From: Rhinopithecus roxellana
Lineage: Eukaryota > Chordata > Mammalia > Primates > Cercopithecidae
Length of the DNA: 64,000 nucleotides
Direction of reading: 5' to 3'
Assembly: GCF_007565055.1 (NCBI RefSeq)
Contig: NC_044557.1
Coordinates: 74,410,595 to 74,474,594, forward strand
Notes under the pieces: model-generated
Told to the model about the DNA's origin: nothing
The model's input: only the letters and a program-made list of their open reading frames with translations
The model's database searches: none
Translations under genes and position numbers: made by a program
Part shown: in pieces, positions 10,740 through 24,221 of the stretch
Layout of the letters: each line of letters opens with the position of its first letter
Position numbering within the stretch: the first letter of the stretch is position 1

Positions 10740-11640
10740 TTCCTGACAATATTCAATCTCACATATGCCTTTGTCTGTTATTGCAATCTTTTATATCTTG
10801 TTACCTGAAGAAACTCCAAGCAAGCAAAGTTGGGAAAAATATAAGATTGCTAGAGAATGGAACACTTAATATTGAGCACAGAAACAAAGGTTAAGGAAAA
10901 GACATCTCTCTAGAATCAGGCATCAGGGTTGCTTATTCACTTCTCCCATGTTTGGAATGCAGTATGCATGGCTGCACTTTCTAGCTTTCTTGAGGTCACC
11001 ATGGTCTGCTAGTGCTTCCTTCTTGAATAATGTATGTTTGGCCCAGAAAATGACCTTATCTTTTGGTTAACACTTTCTATATTGAAAAGTTTATAGTGTT
11101 AAAGTCAAACCAAAAAAAAAATATTTGGTCAATACTTGCTTTCATTTTTGTTTACTAAATGGCATTTTTTAAAGTGTATGTATCATAATGTTTATTTTTA
11201 ATAAATAGAATTTTGGCAATATTATCAACATAAATGTATGTATCTTGGGATTATTTCAATTTTTTGAATTTTGTCCAGTCATTTAGTCTTGAATTTTTCA
11301 AAATATATGAGTAAATATTTAATACTATGTTAGACTTTGTTGTTCTAGCCCAGGAAAAATCAGGGTTCCCTGCCAGCAAAAGCCACATCTGGCCCAGGAT
11401 TCTGATGTCATGAAGTTAGAAGATGTTTCAACCATATCACATATTTAATTTGAAGGTGCCCTTGAGGAGGGTGTTGAGGAATACAACCTGAATTACATTA
11501 ACCAGGCTTCGACTAGAAATTGCATAATAATGAAGTGTATGGCTTTATGTTGCCCTAAAAATAAAGAGATTGTGACATTCCACTGAAGACATGGGAAGGT
11601 GCTGGAAACTACACTTCCAGAAACTGAAATCTGACCCTTC
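10740..11640. other. AT-rich intergenic, nothing recognised
   Basis: No gene or repeat recognised with confidence in this 0.9 kb. Confidence 0.55.
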
Positions 11641-12155
11641 TCTTGTGCATGTCCTTAAATGTCACTCCTTTCTTAAAACTGTCCCCTATTTCTCCAACTG
11701 GATGTAACCGGTTAATATTCTTCTAAATAGTAAATATTGAGAGCATTTTGTGGCATTCATCATATTCAGCCTTCTTTTTTTAGAGACAGGTTCTCACTCT
11801 GTCATTCATGCTGCAGTGCAGTAGTGACATCATAGCTCACTGCAGCCTTACTCTCCCAGGTTCAAGTGATCCCCCCATCTTAGCCTCCTGAATAGCTGGG
11901 ACTTCAACAGGCACATGCTTCCAAGCCTGGCTAATTTTTTTTTTTTAACTTTTGTGAACGTGGGGTCTTGCTATGTGACCCAGGATGGCCCATATTCAGT
12001 CTTTTATTGAAGAGATTGGTGTTCTATTACTATGATGTACTCTAATAGATTAAGATTTGTGAAAGTATAATCATTTTCTGTTTATTAAGGGGTGTGCTGC
12101 GGCACCTAGCTTCTGTTTCACACACTTAGTAGGCAATTGATAAATGTTTTTGTCT
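11641..12155 (+). mobile_element. L2 LINE 3' fragment, split by an AluJ
   Basis: Left of the Alu lies the L2 stretch around catgtccttaaatgtcactc. Right of it lie tgctgcggcacctagcttct and cttagtaggcaattgataaa, matching the L2 end (the cctggcacatagtaggcgctcaata region). The same element resumes after the Alu, which shows the Alu is younger. Confidence 0.68.
11774..11990 (-). mobile_element. AluJ-type, 5'-truncated
   Basis: Reverse-complement Alu from the oligo-T head (tttttttagagacaggttct) through tagctcactgcagcc to ggctaatttttt and into the left monomer, then truncated. Near-identical 13-bp flanks catattcagcctt (11761-11773) and catattcagtctt (11991-12003) are its target duplication. Divergence fits the old AluJ class. 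Confidence 0.88.
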
Positions 12156-12309
12156 ATTTTTTAAATAAAGATGTAAATTAGTGTTGTCTTTTCCGGCAAG
12201 TGTAGTAAGATCAACAAGTATTTGAAAACGGTATCTCTCTTTACATAACATTACCTGGATCTCAATTTCCTCTCTTCCCTAGTTCCCAGCAGTTTTCATT
12301 CTTGGGCTG

Positions 12310-12405
12310 ATTCTCTCCTAGAACCGAACCACGTTATGCCTGAAAACATTGCCTTGTCTCTTAGCCTTTGCATATGTGGTTGCTGTTTCCTGAAATACCT
12401 TGATA
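12310..12405 (+). mobile_element. Possible L2 fragment
   Basis: The run ttagcctttgcatatgtgg followed by tgctgtttcctgaaatacc resembles the L2 segment that reads tttgcacatgctgttccctc then tgcctggaatgcc. It is short and diverged, so this is tentative. Confidence 0.4.
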
Positions 12406-12412
12406 TGTAAGA

Positions 12413-12413
<1 letters not shown>

Positions 12414-12453
<40 letters not shown>

Positions 12454-12477
12454 CGCGCGCGCGCACATGCATGCACA
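12414..12477. repeat. (TG)n(CG)n compound dinucleotide tract
   Basis: About 31 bp of TG repeat (12414-12444) run straight into 20 bp of alternating GC (12445-12464), then acatgcatgcac. All of it is alternating purine-pyrimidine, which favours Z-DNA. Ten GC units in a row are unusual because CpG decays quickly in mammals. Confidence 0.95.
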
Positions 12478-12574
12478 CCTGCATATGTGTAGAGGTAGAG
12501 GAGAGAAAAGCTACAATAAAATATGTTTATATAAAGTAATATATAACGGTTATGTAGTCCTCACTCTACTCTTG

Positions 12575-12825
12575 ATACAGTTCTAAGTGCTTCAAATTAT
12601 AATGCTATTTGAGTCTCATAACAACATTACAGCTTAGATGCTATTTTAATTTTCATCTGCTAGATAAAAGACGAGACTTCTTTTGCCATGAGATAAAAGA
12701 AGTCGCTTAATCTATCCAAGGTCATGCAAGCAAAAATGGCAATATGTAAGTTAACACCTGTACCAGAGTCACGCCCTGGCAGACGGCTGTGCCCGCTTGA
12801 ACTAAGCCACTTCCCATGATACTAA
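12575..12825 (-). repeat. MIR SINE
   Basis: Reverse-complement MIR: gagtctcataacaacattac, ttagatgctattttaatttt, ctatccaaggtcatgcaagc and the final gaactaagccactt. Diverged but continuous over most of the family length. Confidence 0.72.
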
Positions 12826-12934
12826 GAAGCATAATGGCTAAGATTAATGCTCTTGGTCCCATTTAAACAAAGCAAGATTCTATTCATATTTTATTTCTTT
12901 TTCACACTTAATCATTTTCTTTTTTCTTTAAAAT

Positions 12935-15301
12935 GTTTTTATTTTAATTTTTATGCATAGATAATAGGTATCTATATTTACGGGATACAGGAAATATTTT
13001 TGTACAGGTATGCAATGCGTAGCAATCACATCGTGGAAAATGGGGTATCCATCCCCTCAAGCATCTATCCTCTGTGTTACAAACAATCCAATTATGCTGC
13101 TTTAGTTATCTTTAAGTGTATATAACTTTATTGATTTATTACTCCTTTAGTTATTTTTAAATGTACAGTTAAATTATTATTGACTATACTCACCCTGTTG
13201 TGCTATAAATATTTTGTCTTATTTGTTCTTTGTAACTATTGTTTTAGTACACGTTAACCATCTCCTCCCTACCCCTAGTGCCTCACTGCCCTTCTCAGTC
13301 TCTGGTGACCACCCTTCTACCCTCTATGCCTGTAAGATCAATTGTTTTGGATTTCAGATCCTACAAACAAGTGAGAACATGCAATATTTGTGTTTCTGTC
13401 TGTGCGTTACTAACTTCACTTAACATAATGATCTTCGGTTCCATCCATGTTGTTGTAAATAACAGGATCCCATTCTCCTTTTTGTGGCTGAATAGTACTC
13501 CATTGTGTATATGTACCACATTTTCTTTATCCATTCATTTGTTGATAGACTTAGATTGTTTTCAGAAATCTTGGCTATCGTGAATAGTGCTGCAACAAAC
13601 ATTGGAGTACAAATATCTCTTTGATATACTGATTGCCTTTCTTTTGAGAATATAACTAGGAATGTTACTGCTGGATCATATGGTCGTTCTATTTTTAATT
13701 TTTGAGGAATCTCTAAACTGTTCTCCATAGTGGTTTTACTAACTTACATTCCTACTAACAATGTACGAGGGTTCCCTTTTCTCCACTTACTTGCCAGCGC
13801 TTGTTATTACCTGTCTTGGATACAAGCCATTTTAACTGGGGTGAGATGATATCTCATTTTAGTTTTGATTTGCATTTCTCCAACGATCAGTGATGTTGAG
13901 CACCTTTTTATATGCCTATTTGCCATTTGTATGTCTTCTTTTGCAAAATGTCTATTCAGATTCTTTGCCCGTTTTTAAAGCAAATTATTCGACTTTTTCC
14001 TATAGAGTTGTTTGAGTTCCTCATATATTCTGTCAGATGAATAGTTTGCAAATACTTTCTCCCTTTCTGTGGGTTGTCTCTTCACTTTGTTGATAATTTC
14101 CTTTGCTGTGCAGAAGCTTTTTAACTTGACATAATATCATTTGCCCAATTTTGCTTTAGTTGCCTCTGCTTGTGGGTAATACTAAAGAAATGTTTGCCCA
14201 GAGCAGTGCCCTAGAGAGTTTCCCCAATAGTTTTTGTAGAAGTTTCATAGTCTGAGGTCTTATATTTAAGTCTTTTTCATCCATTTTGATTTGATTTTTG
14301 TACATGGTGAGAGCTAGGCATCTAGTTTTATTGTTCTGCATATAGATATTCAGTTTTCCCAGCCCAGCACTATTTATTGAAGATGCTGTCTTTTCTCCAA
14401 GATATGTTCTTGGCACCTTTGTGAAACATCAGTTCACTACTGGTGTGTGGATTTGTTTCTGGGTTCTCTATTCTGTTCCATCGGTCCATGTATCTATTTT
14501 TATGCCAGTACCATGCTGTTTTGGTTCCTATCACTCTGTAGCAAAATTTGAAGTCAGGTGATGTGATTCCTCCAGTTTTATTATTTTTTGCTCAGAACAG
14601 CTTTGGTTATTCTGGGTATTTTGTGATTCCATATAAATTTTAGGATTTTTTTTTCAGCTGGGCATGGTGGATCACGGCTGTAATTCCAGCACTTTGGGAG
14701 CCCGAGGCGGGTGGACCCCTTGTTCCCAGGAGTTCAGGACCAGGCTGGACAACACAGTGAAACCGCATCTTTACAAACAATACAAAAAGTTAGCCAGGCA
14801 TGATGGCAAGTACCTATAGTCGCAGCTACTCGTGAGGCTGAGGTGAGAGGATCCCTTGAGTCCAGGAGGCGTAGGTTGAAGTGAGCTGAGATCGTGCCAC
14901 TGTACTCCAGCCTGGGTGACAGTGAGACCCTGTCTCAACAACAACAACAACAAAAAAAAGTTAGGATTTTTTTTTTCTATTTCTGAGAAGAATATTATTG
15001 CTATATTGATAGAAATTTGATTAAATTTGTAGATTGCTTTGAGTAGTATGTACATTTTAACAGTATTTTTTTTTCCAGTCCATGAACATGGGATATTTTT
15101 TCATTTTTTGTGTGTGTTCTACCAGTTCTTTCATTAGTGTTTTATAGTTTTCATTTACAGAACTTTCACTTCCTTGGTTAGTTAATGCCTACATATATAG
15201 TTTTATTTGTGACTATTGTAAATGAGATTACTTTTTAATTTGTTTTTCAGATTTTCACTATTAACAAATGCTACTGATTTTTATTTGATTCTTTATCCTG
15301 A
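12935..15301 (-). mobile_element. Old L1 (L1PB/L1MA age), 5'-truncated
   Basis: The plus strand reads as reverse-complemented L1 from the 3'UTR (tttatgcatagataatagg) through the ORF2 end (gaatagtactccattgtgta, ctatcgtgaatagtgctgc) to mid ORF2. A 102-codon minus-strand frame at 13420-13728 is an ORF2 C-terminal relic (KKMWYIYTMEYYSATK). It is interrupted by the AluJ at 14655 and ends near the AluYRa. Confidence 0.88.
14655..14960 (+). mobile_element. AluJ-type, full length
   Basis: Starts agctgggcatggtgg, has an A-rich linker (caaacaatacaaaaag), ends cagtgagaccctgtctcaac and then a (CAA)n/A tail. Flanks ttaggattttttttt (14640-14654, and from 14961) form the target duplication. Inserted in the L1 at 12935-15301. 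Confidence 0.9.
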
Positions 15302-15312
15302 AGTAGACTTTA

Positions 15313-15314
<2 letters not shown>

Positions 15315-15345
<31 letters not shown>

Positions 15346-15630
15346 AGACGGAGTCTCGCTCTGTCGCCCAGGCTGGAGTGTAGTGGCCGGATTTCAGCTC
15401 ACTGCAAGCTCCGCCTCCGGGTTTACGCCATTCTCCTGCCTCAGCCTCCCGAGTAGCTGGGACTACAAGCGCCCGCCACCTCGCCCGGCTAGTTTTTTAT
15501 ATTTTTTTTTTAGTAGAGACGGGGTTTCACCGGGTTAGCCAGGATGGTCTCGATCTCCTGACCTTGTGATCCGCCCGTCTCGGCCTCCCAGAGTGCTGGG
15601 ATTACAGGCTTGAGCCACCGCGCCCGGCCC
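15315..15630 (-). mobile_element. AluY, Old World monkey AluYRa-like
   Basis: Full-length Alu with perfect 13-bp flanks agtagactttatc (15302-15314 and 15631-15643) and a long T head. It is little diverged and CpG-rich. Bases such as gtggccggat, gggtttacgcc, cggctagttttt, caccgggttagccagg and aggcttgagcc are those I recall for cercopithecid AluYRa. This is the main species clue in the window. Confidence 0.93.
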
Positions 15631-16287
15631 AGTAGACTTTATCATTAAAAAAAAACACTAAGTTTTATAAACTTTTGACAAGATCTGGAAACATACATTA
15701 GCTTTTGTTTTTGACAGAATGACAAAATAAACAATGCACATATCTATAGGTGAAAAATAATCAGTAAACTAACTAGCCATAAGTATTTTAGACAATTTAT
15801 TTATTTATTAACAAATTGTATTTTAGAAAATTATTTCTACAATTCTCAATAAAGAAATATTACATGGTAATGTTTTCGGTTTTGTCTTGTTTTCAAAGGG
15901 TTTTTTAAATGTTTGTTTGCTTTTAAAACATTTTTTGATGCATACATTTGTACATATACATGGGGTACATGTGGTATTTTTATATATACATACAATATGT
16001 AATGATCAAATCAGGGTATTTAGAATGTCTACTACCTTGGATGTATCATTTCTTTATCTGGGGACATTTCAAGTCTTCTAGTTATTTTGAAATATGTGAT
16101 ACATTGTTGTTAACTTTAGTCACCGTACTGTGCTATTACACACCATAAAACTGCTATATATGAGTGGGAACATGTGATATTTGTCTTTCTCTGCTTGACT
16201 TGTTGCACTTAACATAATGGCATCCAGTTCTATCCGTGTTGCTGCAAATGACAGGATTCCATTGTTTAAATGGCAGAATAGTATTAC

Positions 16288-16288
<1 letters not shown>

Positions 16289-16327
<39 letters not shown>
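16289..16327. repeat. (TG)n inside old L1
   Basis: About 19 TG units grown from the L1 site tccattgtgtatata, which seeds such repeats. Confidence 0.95.
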
Positions 16328-16330
<3 letters not shown>

Positions 16331-16340
16331 TCATGACTAA

Positions 16341-16450
16341 GAATCAATCTTTATCCATGAATGGACGACTAATGTGTATATATATCCAGTCATCCATGCA
16401 CACACACACACATTTTATCCAGTCATTCATTCATAGATAAAGGTTGATCT
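16341..16450. repeat. Inverted duplication of an L1 segment
   Basis: The run gaatcaatctttatccatga (from 16341) is an imperfect reverse complement of attcatagataaaggttgat (about 16429-16448). Only the right copy has the orientation expected for the host L1. A further direct copy of tatccagtcat lies at 16383-16393 and again at 16416-16426. This pattern suggests template switching during repair. Confidence 0.6.
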
Positions 16451-16703
16451 TACCTTGGCTATTATGAGTAGTGCTGCAGTAAACATATAACTGATTTCCT
16501 TTCCTTTGGATAAATACCTAGTGCCGAGATTGCTGGATCTTATGGTAGTTTTATTTTTATTTTTTTGAAAAATCTCCATACTGTTTTTCATATTGCCTAT
16601 GGTAGTTTACATTTTCACCAAGAATGTATAATAGTCCTCTTTGCATCCTCATCAGTATTTGTTATTTATTTATATATACATACGTGTTGACCATTTCTAT
16701 GTT

Positions 16704-16743
16704 GTGTGTGTGTGTGTGTGTGACTGTGTGTGTGTGTGTGTGT
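16704..16743. repeat. Interrupted (TG)n
   Basis: TG units broken once by ac near 16722-16723. It abuts the Alu monomer on its right. Confidence 0.93.
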
Positions 16744-16860
16744 TTTAGGGATGAGGTCTTGTTATGTTGCTCAGACTGAACTTGAAATCCTGGGCTCTAG
16801 TGATTCTACTGTCTCAGCCTCCCACATTGCTGGGACTATAGGTATATGTCACCATGGCTA
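16744..16860 (-). mobile_element. Alu monomer fragment (FLAM/AluJ-like)
   Basis: Contains agggatgaggtcttgttatg, ttgctcagactgaacttgaa, cagcctcccacattgctggg and tcaccatggct, the reverse complement of about 115 bp of an old Alu arm. The head is a TG repeat rather than a T run. No clear target duplication seen. Confidence 0.72.
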
Positions 16861-18425
16861 ATATTCTTTAGAGAAATGCATATTCAGACTTTTTTGCCCA
16901 TGTTTTCATGATATTTGTTTTTGTTCTATTAAGTTGTTTGAATTTCTTGTATATTCTGGCTATAAGTCCTTTGTTGGAGGAATAGTTTGCAAATATTTTC
17001 TCCCATTCCACATGTTGTCTCTTCAATCTGCTGACTTTCTTTTGCTGTGAAGAAGCATTTTAACTTAAGAGTGTTCCATTTGGCTATTTTCATTTTTGTA
17101 GCCTGTGCTTTTGAGGTATTATGCATAAAATCTTTGCCTAGCCCAATGTCCTGGAGTGTTTCCTGTGTTTCCTTCTAGTAGTTCTATAATTTTCCACTCT
17201 TACTTTTGTCTTTAATCTATTTTAAGTTGATTTTTATGTATGGTGAGTGATAGGGGTCTACTGTCATTCTTCTGCATATGGAAATTCAGTTTTCTTAGCA
17301 TCATTTATTGAAAAGGGTGCTGTTTCCACAATGTGTGTTGTTGGAATCTTCGTTGAAAATCAATTGGCTGTAAATGTGTGGATTTACTTCTGGGTTATCT
17401 TTCTGCTTCATTGGTCTATTTGTCTATTTTTATACTAATACCATGCATTTTGGTTACTATTAATTTGTAACACATTTCAAATTCAGGTAGTGTAATGCCT
17501 CTGGCTTTGTTCTTTTTGCTGAGGATTGTTTTGGCCCTTTGGACTGTTTTTTGGTTCCATATGATTTTTAAGATAGTTTTTTAAATTTATCTGAAGAATG
17601 TCATTATTTTTTTCATAGATATTGCATTAAATTTATAGATTCATTTGGGTAATATGGTAATTTTAACAGTATTAATTCTGAACTATAAGTAGGGATGTCT
17701 TTCCATTTGTGTCCTCTTCAATTCCTTTCATCAGCATTTTGTAGATTTCCTTATAGGAAGTTTTCACCTAGGTAATTTAATTTTTTTGTTGCTATTGCAA
17801 ATGAGATTTCTTTATTTTTTTTTCATATTATTCTCTTTTGGCATGTAGAAATTGTACTGAATTTGTAGATTGATTCTGTATCCTGTAATTTTACTGAATT
17901 TGTTTATAAGTTCTAAGAGTGTTTTTGGTGGAGTTTTTAAGAGTTTTAAATACATATATCATTTAATTTGCAAAGAACAATAATTTTACTAGTTTTTTTC
18001 CCCCCATTTTGATTGCCTTTTATTTCTTTCTCTTGCCCGATTGCTCTACCTAGAACTTACAATACTATGTTGAATAAGAGTGGTGAAAGTAGGCACCCTT
18101 GTGTTGTTCCAGTTCTTAGAGGAAAGACTTTCAGCTTTTCCTCATTCAATCTAATATTAGCTGTAGGTTTGTTACATGTGGCCTTTATTATGTTTAGATA
18201 TATTACTTTTTTTCCTTTTTTATTGTATTTTAAGTTCTAGGGTACATGGGCACAATGTACAGATTTTTTACATATGTATACATGTGCCATATTGGTGTGC
18301 TGCACCCATTAAGTCGTGATTTACATTAGGTATATCTCCTAATACTATCCCTCCCACTTGCCCCCAACCCACAACAGGCCTCGGTGTGTGATGTTCCCCT
18401 TCCTGTGTCCAAGTGTTCTCATTGT

Positions 18426-18788
18426 TCAATTACTGCCTATGAGTGAGAGAGAACATGCGGTGTTTTGTTTTCTATTCTTGCAAAAGTTTGCTGACAATGA
18501 TGGTTTCCAGCTGCATCCATGTCCCCACAAAGGACAAGAACTTATCTTTTTTATGGCTGCAAAGTATTCTATGGTGTATATGTGCCACATTTTCTTAATC
18601 CAGTCGGTCATTGATGGACATTTGGGTTGGTTCCAAGCCTTTGCTATTGTGAATAGTGCTGCAATAAACATATGTGTGCATGTGTCTTTATAGCAGCATG
18701 ATTTATAATCTTTTAGGTATATACCCAGTAATGTGATGACTAGGTCAAATGGTATTTCTAGTTCTAGATCCTTGAGGAATCGCCACAT
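18426..18788 (-). pseudogene. L1 ORF2 C-terminus, frameshifted
   Basis: A 120-codon frame opening MWRFLKDLELEIPFD and holding FIAALFTIAKAWNQPKCP and KKMWHIYTIEYFAAIKK, the conserved C-terminal segment of L1 ORF2p. After AAIKK the frame shifts and the normal end is lost. Known role: part of the ORF2p C-terminal region needed for retrotransposition. Confidence 0.88.
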
Positions 18789-19027
18789 TGTCTTCCATAA
18801 TGGTTGAACTGGTTTACAGTCCTACCAACAGTGTAAAAGTGTTCCTATTTCTCCACATCCTCTCCAGCACCTGTTGTTTCCTGACATTTTAATGATCACC
18901 ATTCTAACTGGTATGAGATGGTATCTCATTATGGTTTTGATTAGGATTTCTCTGATGGCTAGTTATGATGAGCAGTTTCTCATGTGTCTGTTGGCTGCAT
19001 AAATGTCTTCTTTTGAGGAGTGTCTGA

Positions 19028-20062
19028 TCATATCCTTTGCTCACTTTTTGATGGGGTTGTTTGTTTTTTTTTATTGTAAATTTGTTTGAGTTCTGTGTAG
19101 ATTCTGGATATTAGCCCTTTGTCAGACGAGTAGATTGCAAAAAGTTTCTCCCATTCTGTAGGTTGCCTGTTCACTCTGATGATAGTTTCTTTTGCTGTGC
19201 AGAAGCTCTTTAGTTTAATTAGATCCGCTTTGTCAATTTTGGCTTTTGTTGCCATTGCTTTTGGTGTTTTAGTCATGAAGTCCTTGCCCATGCCTATGTC
19301 CTGAATGGTATTGCCCACGTTTTCTTCTAGGATTTTTATGGTTTTAGGTCTAGCATTTAAGTCTCTAATCCATCTTGAAATAATTTTCGTATAAGGTGTA
19401 AGGAAGGGATCCAGTTTCAGCTTTCTACTTACGGCTAGCCAGTTTTCCCAGCACCATTTATTAAATAGGGAATCTTTGCCCCATTTCTTGTTTTTGTCAG
19501 GTTTGTCAAAGATCATATGGCTGTAGATGTGTGGTATTATTTCTGAGGGCTCTGTTATGTTCCATTGGTCTATATCTCTGTTTTGGCACAAGTACCATGC
19601 TGTTTTGGTTACTGTAGCCTTGTAGTATAGTTTGAAGTCAGGTAGTGTGATGCCTCCAGCTTTATTCTTTTGGCTTAGGACTGTCTTGGCAATGCAGGCT
19701 CTCTTTTGGTTCCATATGAACTTTGAAGCAGTTTTTTCCAATTCTGGGAAGAAAGTAATTGGTAGCTTGATGGGGATGGCATTGAATCTATAAATTACCT
19801 TGGGCAGTATGGCCATTTTCACAACATTGATTCTTCCTATCCATGAGCATGGAATGTTTTTCCATTTGTTTGTGTCCTCTTTTATTTCATTGAGCAGTGT
19901 TTTGTAGTTCTCCTTGAAAAGGTCCTTCACATCCCTTGTAAGTTGGATTCCTAGGTGTTTTATTCTTTTTGAAGTAATTGAGAATGGGAGTTCACTCATG
20001 ATTTGGTTGGCTCTCTCTTTGTCTGTTATTGGCGTATAAGAATGCCAGTAAATTTTGCACAT
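19028..20062 (-). pseudogene. L1 ORF2, region after the reverse transcriptase core
   Basis: A 344-codon uninterrupted stretch from within a few codons of the inversion point. It contains QIMSELPFSITSKRIKHLGI, LTRDVKDLFKENYKTLLNEI, IPCSWIGRINVVKMAILPKV and WCWENWLAVSRKLKLDPF, diagnostic of L1 ORF2p after the catalytic RT motifs. A frameshift in the A-rich ELKQIYNKKK segment ends it. The open length indicates a fairly young insertion. It is not a gene on its own. Confidence 0.93.
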
Positions 20063-20075
20063 TTATTTTGTATTC

Positions 20076-22432
<2,357 letters not shown>

Positions 22433-23901
22433 TGACCTTATCAAATGCTTTTTCTGCATGTATTGAGATGATCATATGATTTTTGTCCTTTATTCTGTGT
22501 GTGTCATATATCACATTTACTGATTGGCATACGTTGAACCATCTTGCATCCCTGGGATAAATCCCAGTTGATCATAATGAATGATCTTTTTATGTGTTGT
22601 TGGACTTAGTTTGTTAGTATTTTTGAGCATTTTTGCATCAATATTCATCAGTGACATTGACCTTTTTTTAATGTCCTAGTCTGGTTTTGGTATTAGGGTA
22701 GTTCTGGACTCCTAGAATGAATCAGAAATATTTTCTTCCTCTTCAACTTTTTGAATATTTTAAGAAGTACTGTTATAAGTTCTTCCTTATAATTTTGATA
22801 GTTTTTAGCAGTAAAGTCATGCAGTCTTGGACTTTTCTTTGTTTTAAGATTTTTTTTTTTTTAATTAAAGATTCAATCTCATTACTTGTTTTTTCTTTTC
22901 TTTTTAGGTTTTCTATTTTTTCTTGATTTAATCTTGGTAGGTTGTATGTGTTCAGGAATTTATCCATTTTTGCTAGGTTTTCCAATTGTTAGTATATCAT
23001 TGTTCATAATATTCTCTGATGATTCTTTATATTTCTTTAGTGTTAGTTCTTATATCTCTTTTGTCATTCCAGTTTTGTTTGTTTGGGTCTGCTTACTTTT
23101 TTTCCTGGTCTAACTAGCAGTGTATCTATTTTGTTTAACTTTTCAAGATATCCAATTTTTACTTTGTTGATGAATTTTTGTGTTTCTATTTTATTTAATT
23201 GTACTGATCTTGATTATTTCTTTCCATTCACAATTTTTGAGTTTAGTTTGTTCTTTCTTTTCTGGTTTCTTAAGGTCCATTGTTTATTTGAAATATATCT
23301 ACTTTTTGATGTAGGTGTTTTTTGATATAAACTTTTCTATTACCACTGTTTTTTCTGTATCCCATAGGCTTGGGTATATTTTGTTTCTTTTTTTATTTGT
23401 TTCAAATTTTTGAAATTTTCTTCTTAATGTTTTTATTGACTCAATGCTTAATAATATATTGTTTAATTTTCATGTATTTGTACAGTTTCTACAGTTCTTA
23501 CTGTAATTGATTTCTATATGTTCCATGTGGTTTGCAAAGATGCTTGATATGATTTCAAGTTTTTAAAAACTTGTTGAGATTCACTTTGTGGCCTGCCATA
23601 TGGTGTATTCTGAAGGATGTTCTATGTGCTTGCAAGAAGAATGTGTATTCTTCAGCTTTTAAATAAAAATGTTCTGTAACTGTGTATTAGGGCCATTTGG
23701 TCTAAAGTGTAGCTTAAGTTCAATCTTTGTTATTTTCTGTCTGGATGATTTGTTCAATGCTGAGAGTGGGGTGTTGTAGCTCCCAACTATTACTGTATTG
23801 GGGTTTATCTTTCTGTTTATGTCTAATAATATTTGCCTTATATATCTGGTGCTCCAATATTAGGTGCATGTATATTGTTTCAAATATATATATTTATTTA
23901 T

Positions 23902-24221
23902 TGTATTAGTTCATTCTCATGCTGCTAATAAAGACATACCTGAGACTGGGTAATTTACATAAGAAAGAGATTTAATGGACTCACAATTCCACCTGGCTGG
24001 GGAGTCTCATAGTCATGGCAGAAGGTGAAGGAAGAGCAAAGTGGTGTCTTACTGGCAGCTGGCAAGAGAGAGCTTGTGCAGGGGAATTCCTGTTTATAAA
24101 ATCATAAGATCTCTTGAGACTTATTCACTATCACAAGAACAGCATAGGAAAGACCCTACCCCATGATTCAATTACCTCCCACTGGGTCCCTTCCATGACA
24201 CGTGGAAGTTATGGGAGCTAC
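23902..24221 (-). mobile_element. THE1/MST LTR, truncated, inside old L1
   Basis: Starts tgtattagttcattctcatg, includes gactgggtaatttac and cactatcacaagaacagc, and stops at atgggagctac. About 50 bp that would be the LTR 5' end are missing and replaced by CA/TA-rich sequence (24222-24250). L1 sequence resumes right after. A solo LTR with one eroded end. Confidence 0.87.

Larger units (their letters stand above)
18212..20075 (-). mobile_element. 3' segment of the inverted L1PA
   Basis: From the T head (complement of the poly-A tail) and 3'UTR (ttttaagttctagggtacat) up to the inversion point in the last third of ORF2. Confidence 0.93.

Noticed and set aside
19028..20062. 344-codon open frame, the longest in the window, as a host gene
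   Set aside because: It is L1 ORF2 sequence inside a 5'-inverted L1, with matching L1 on both sides and a target duplication outside.
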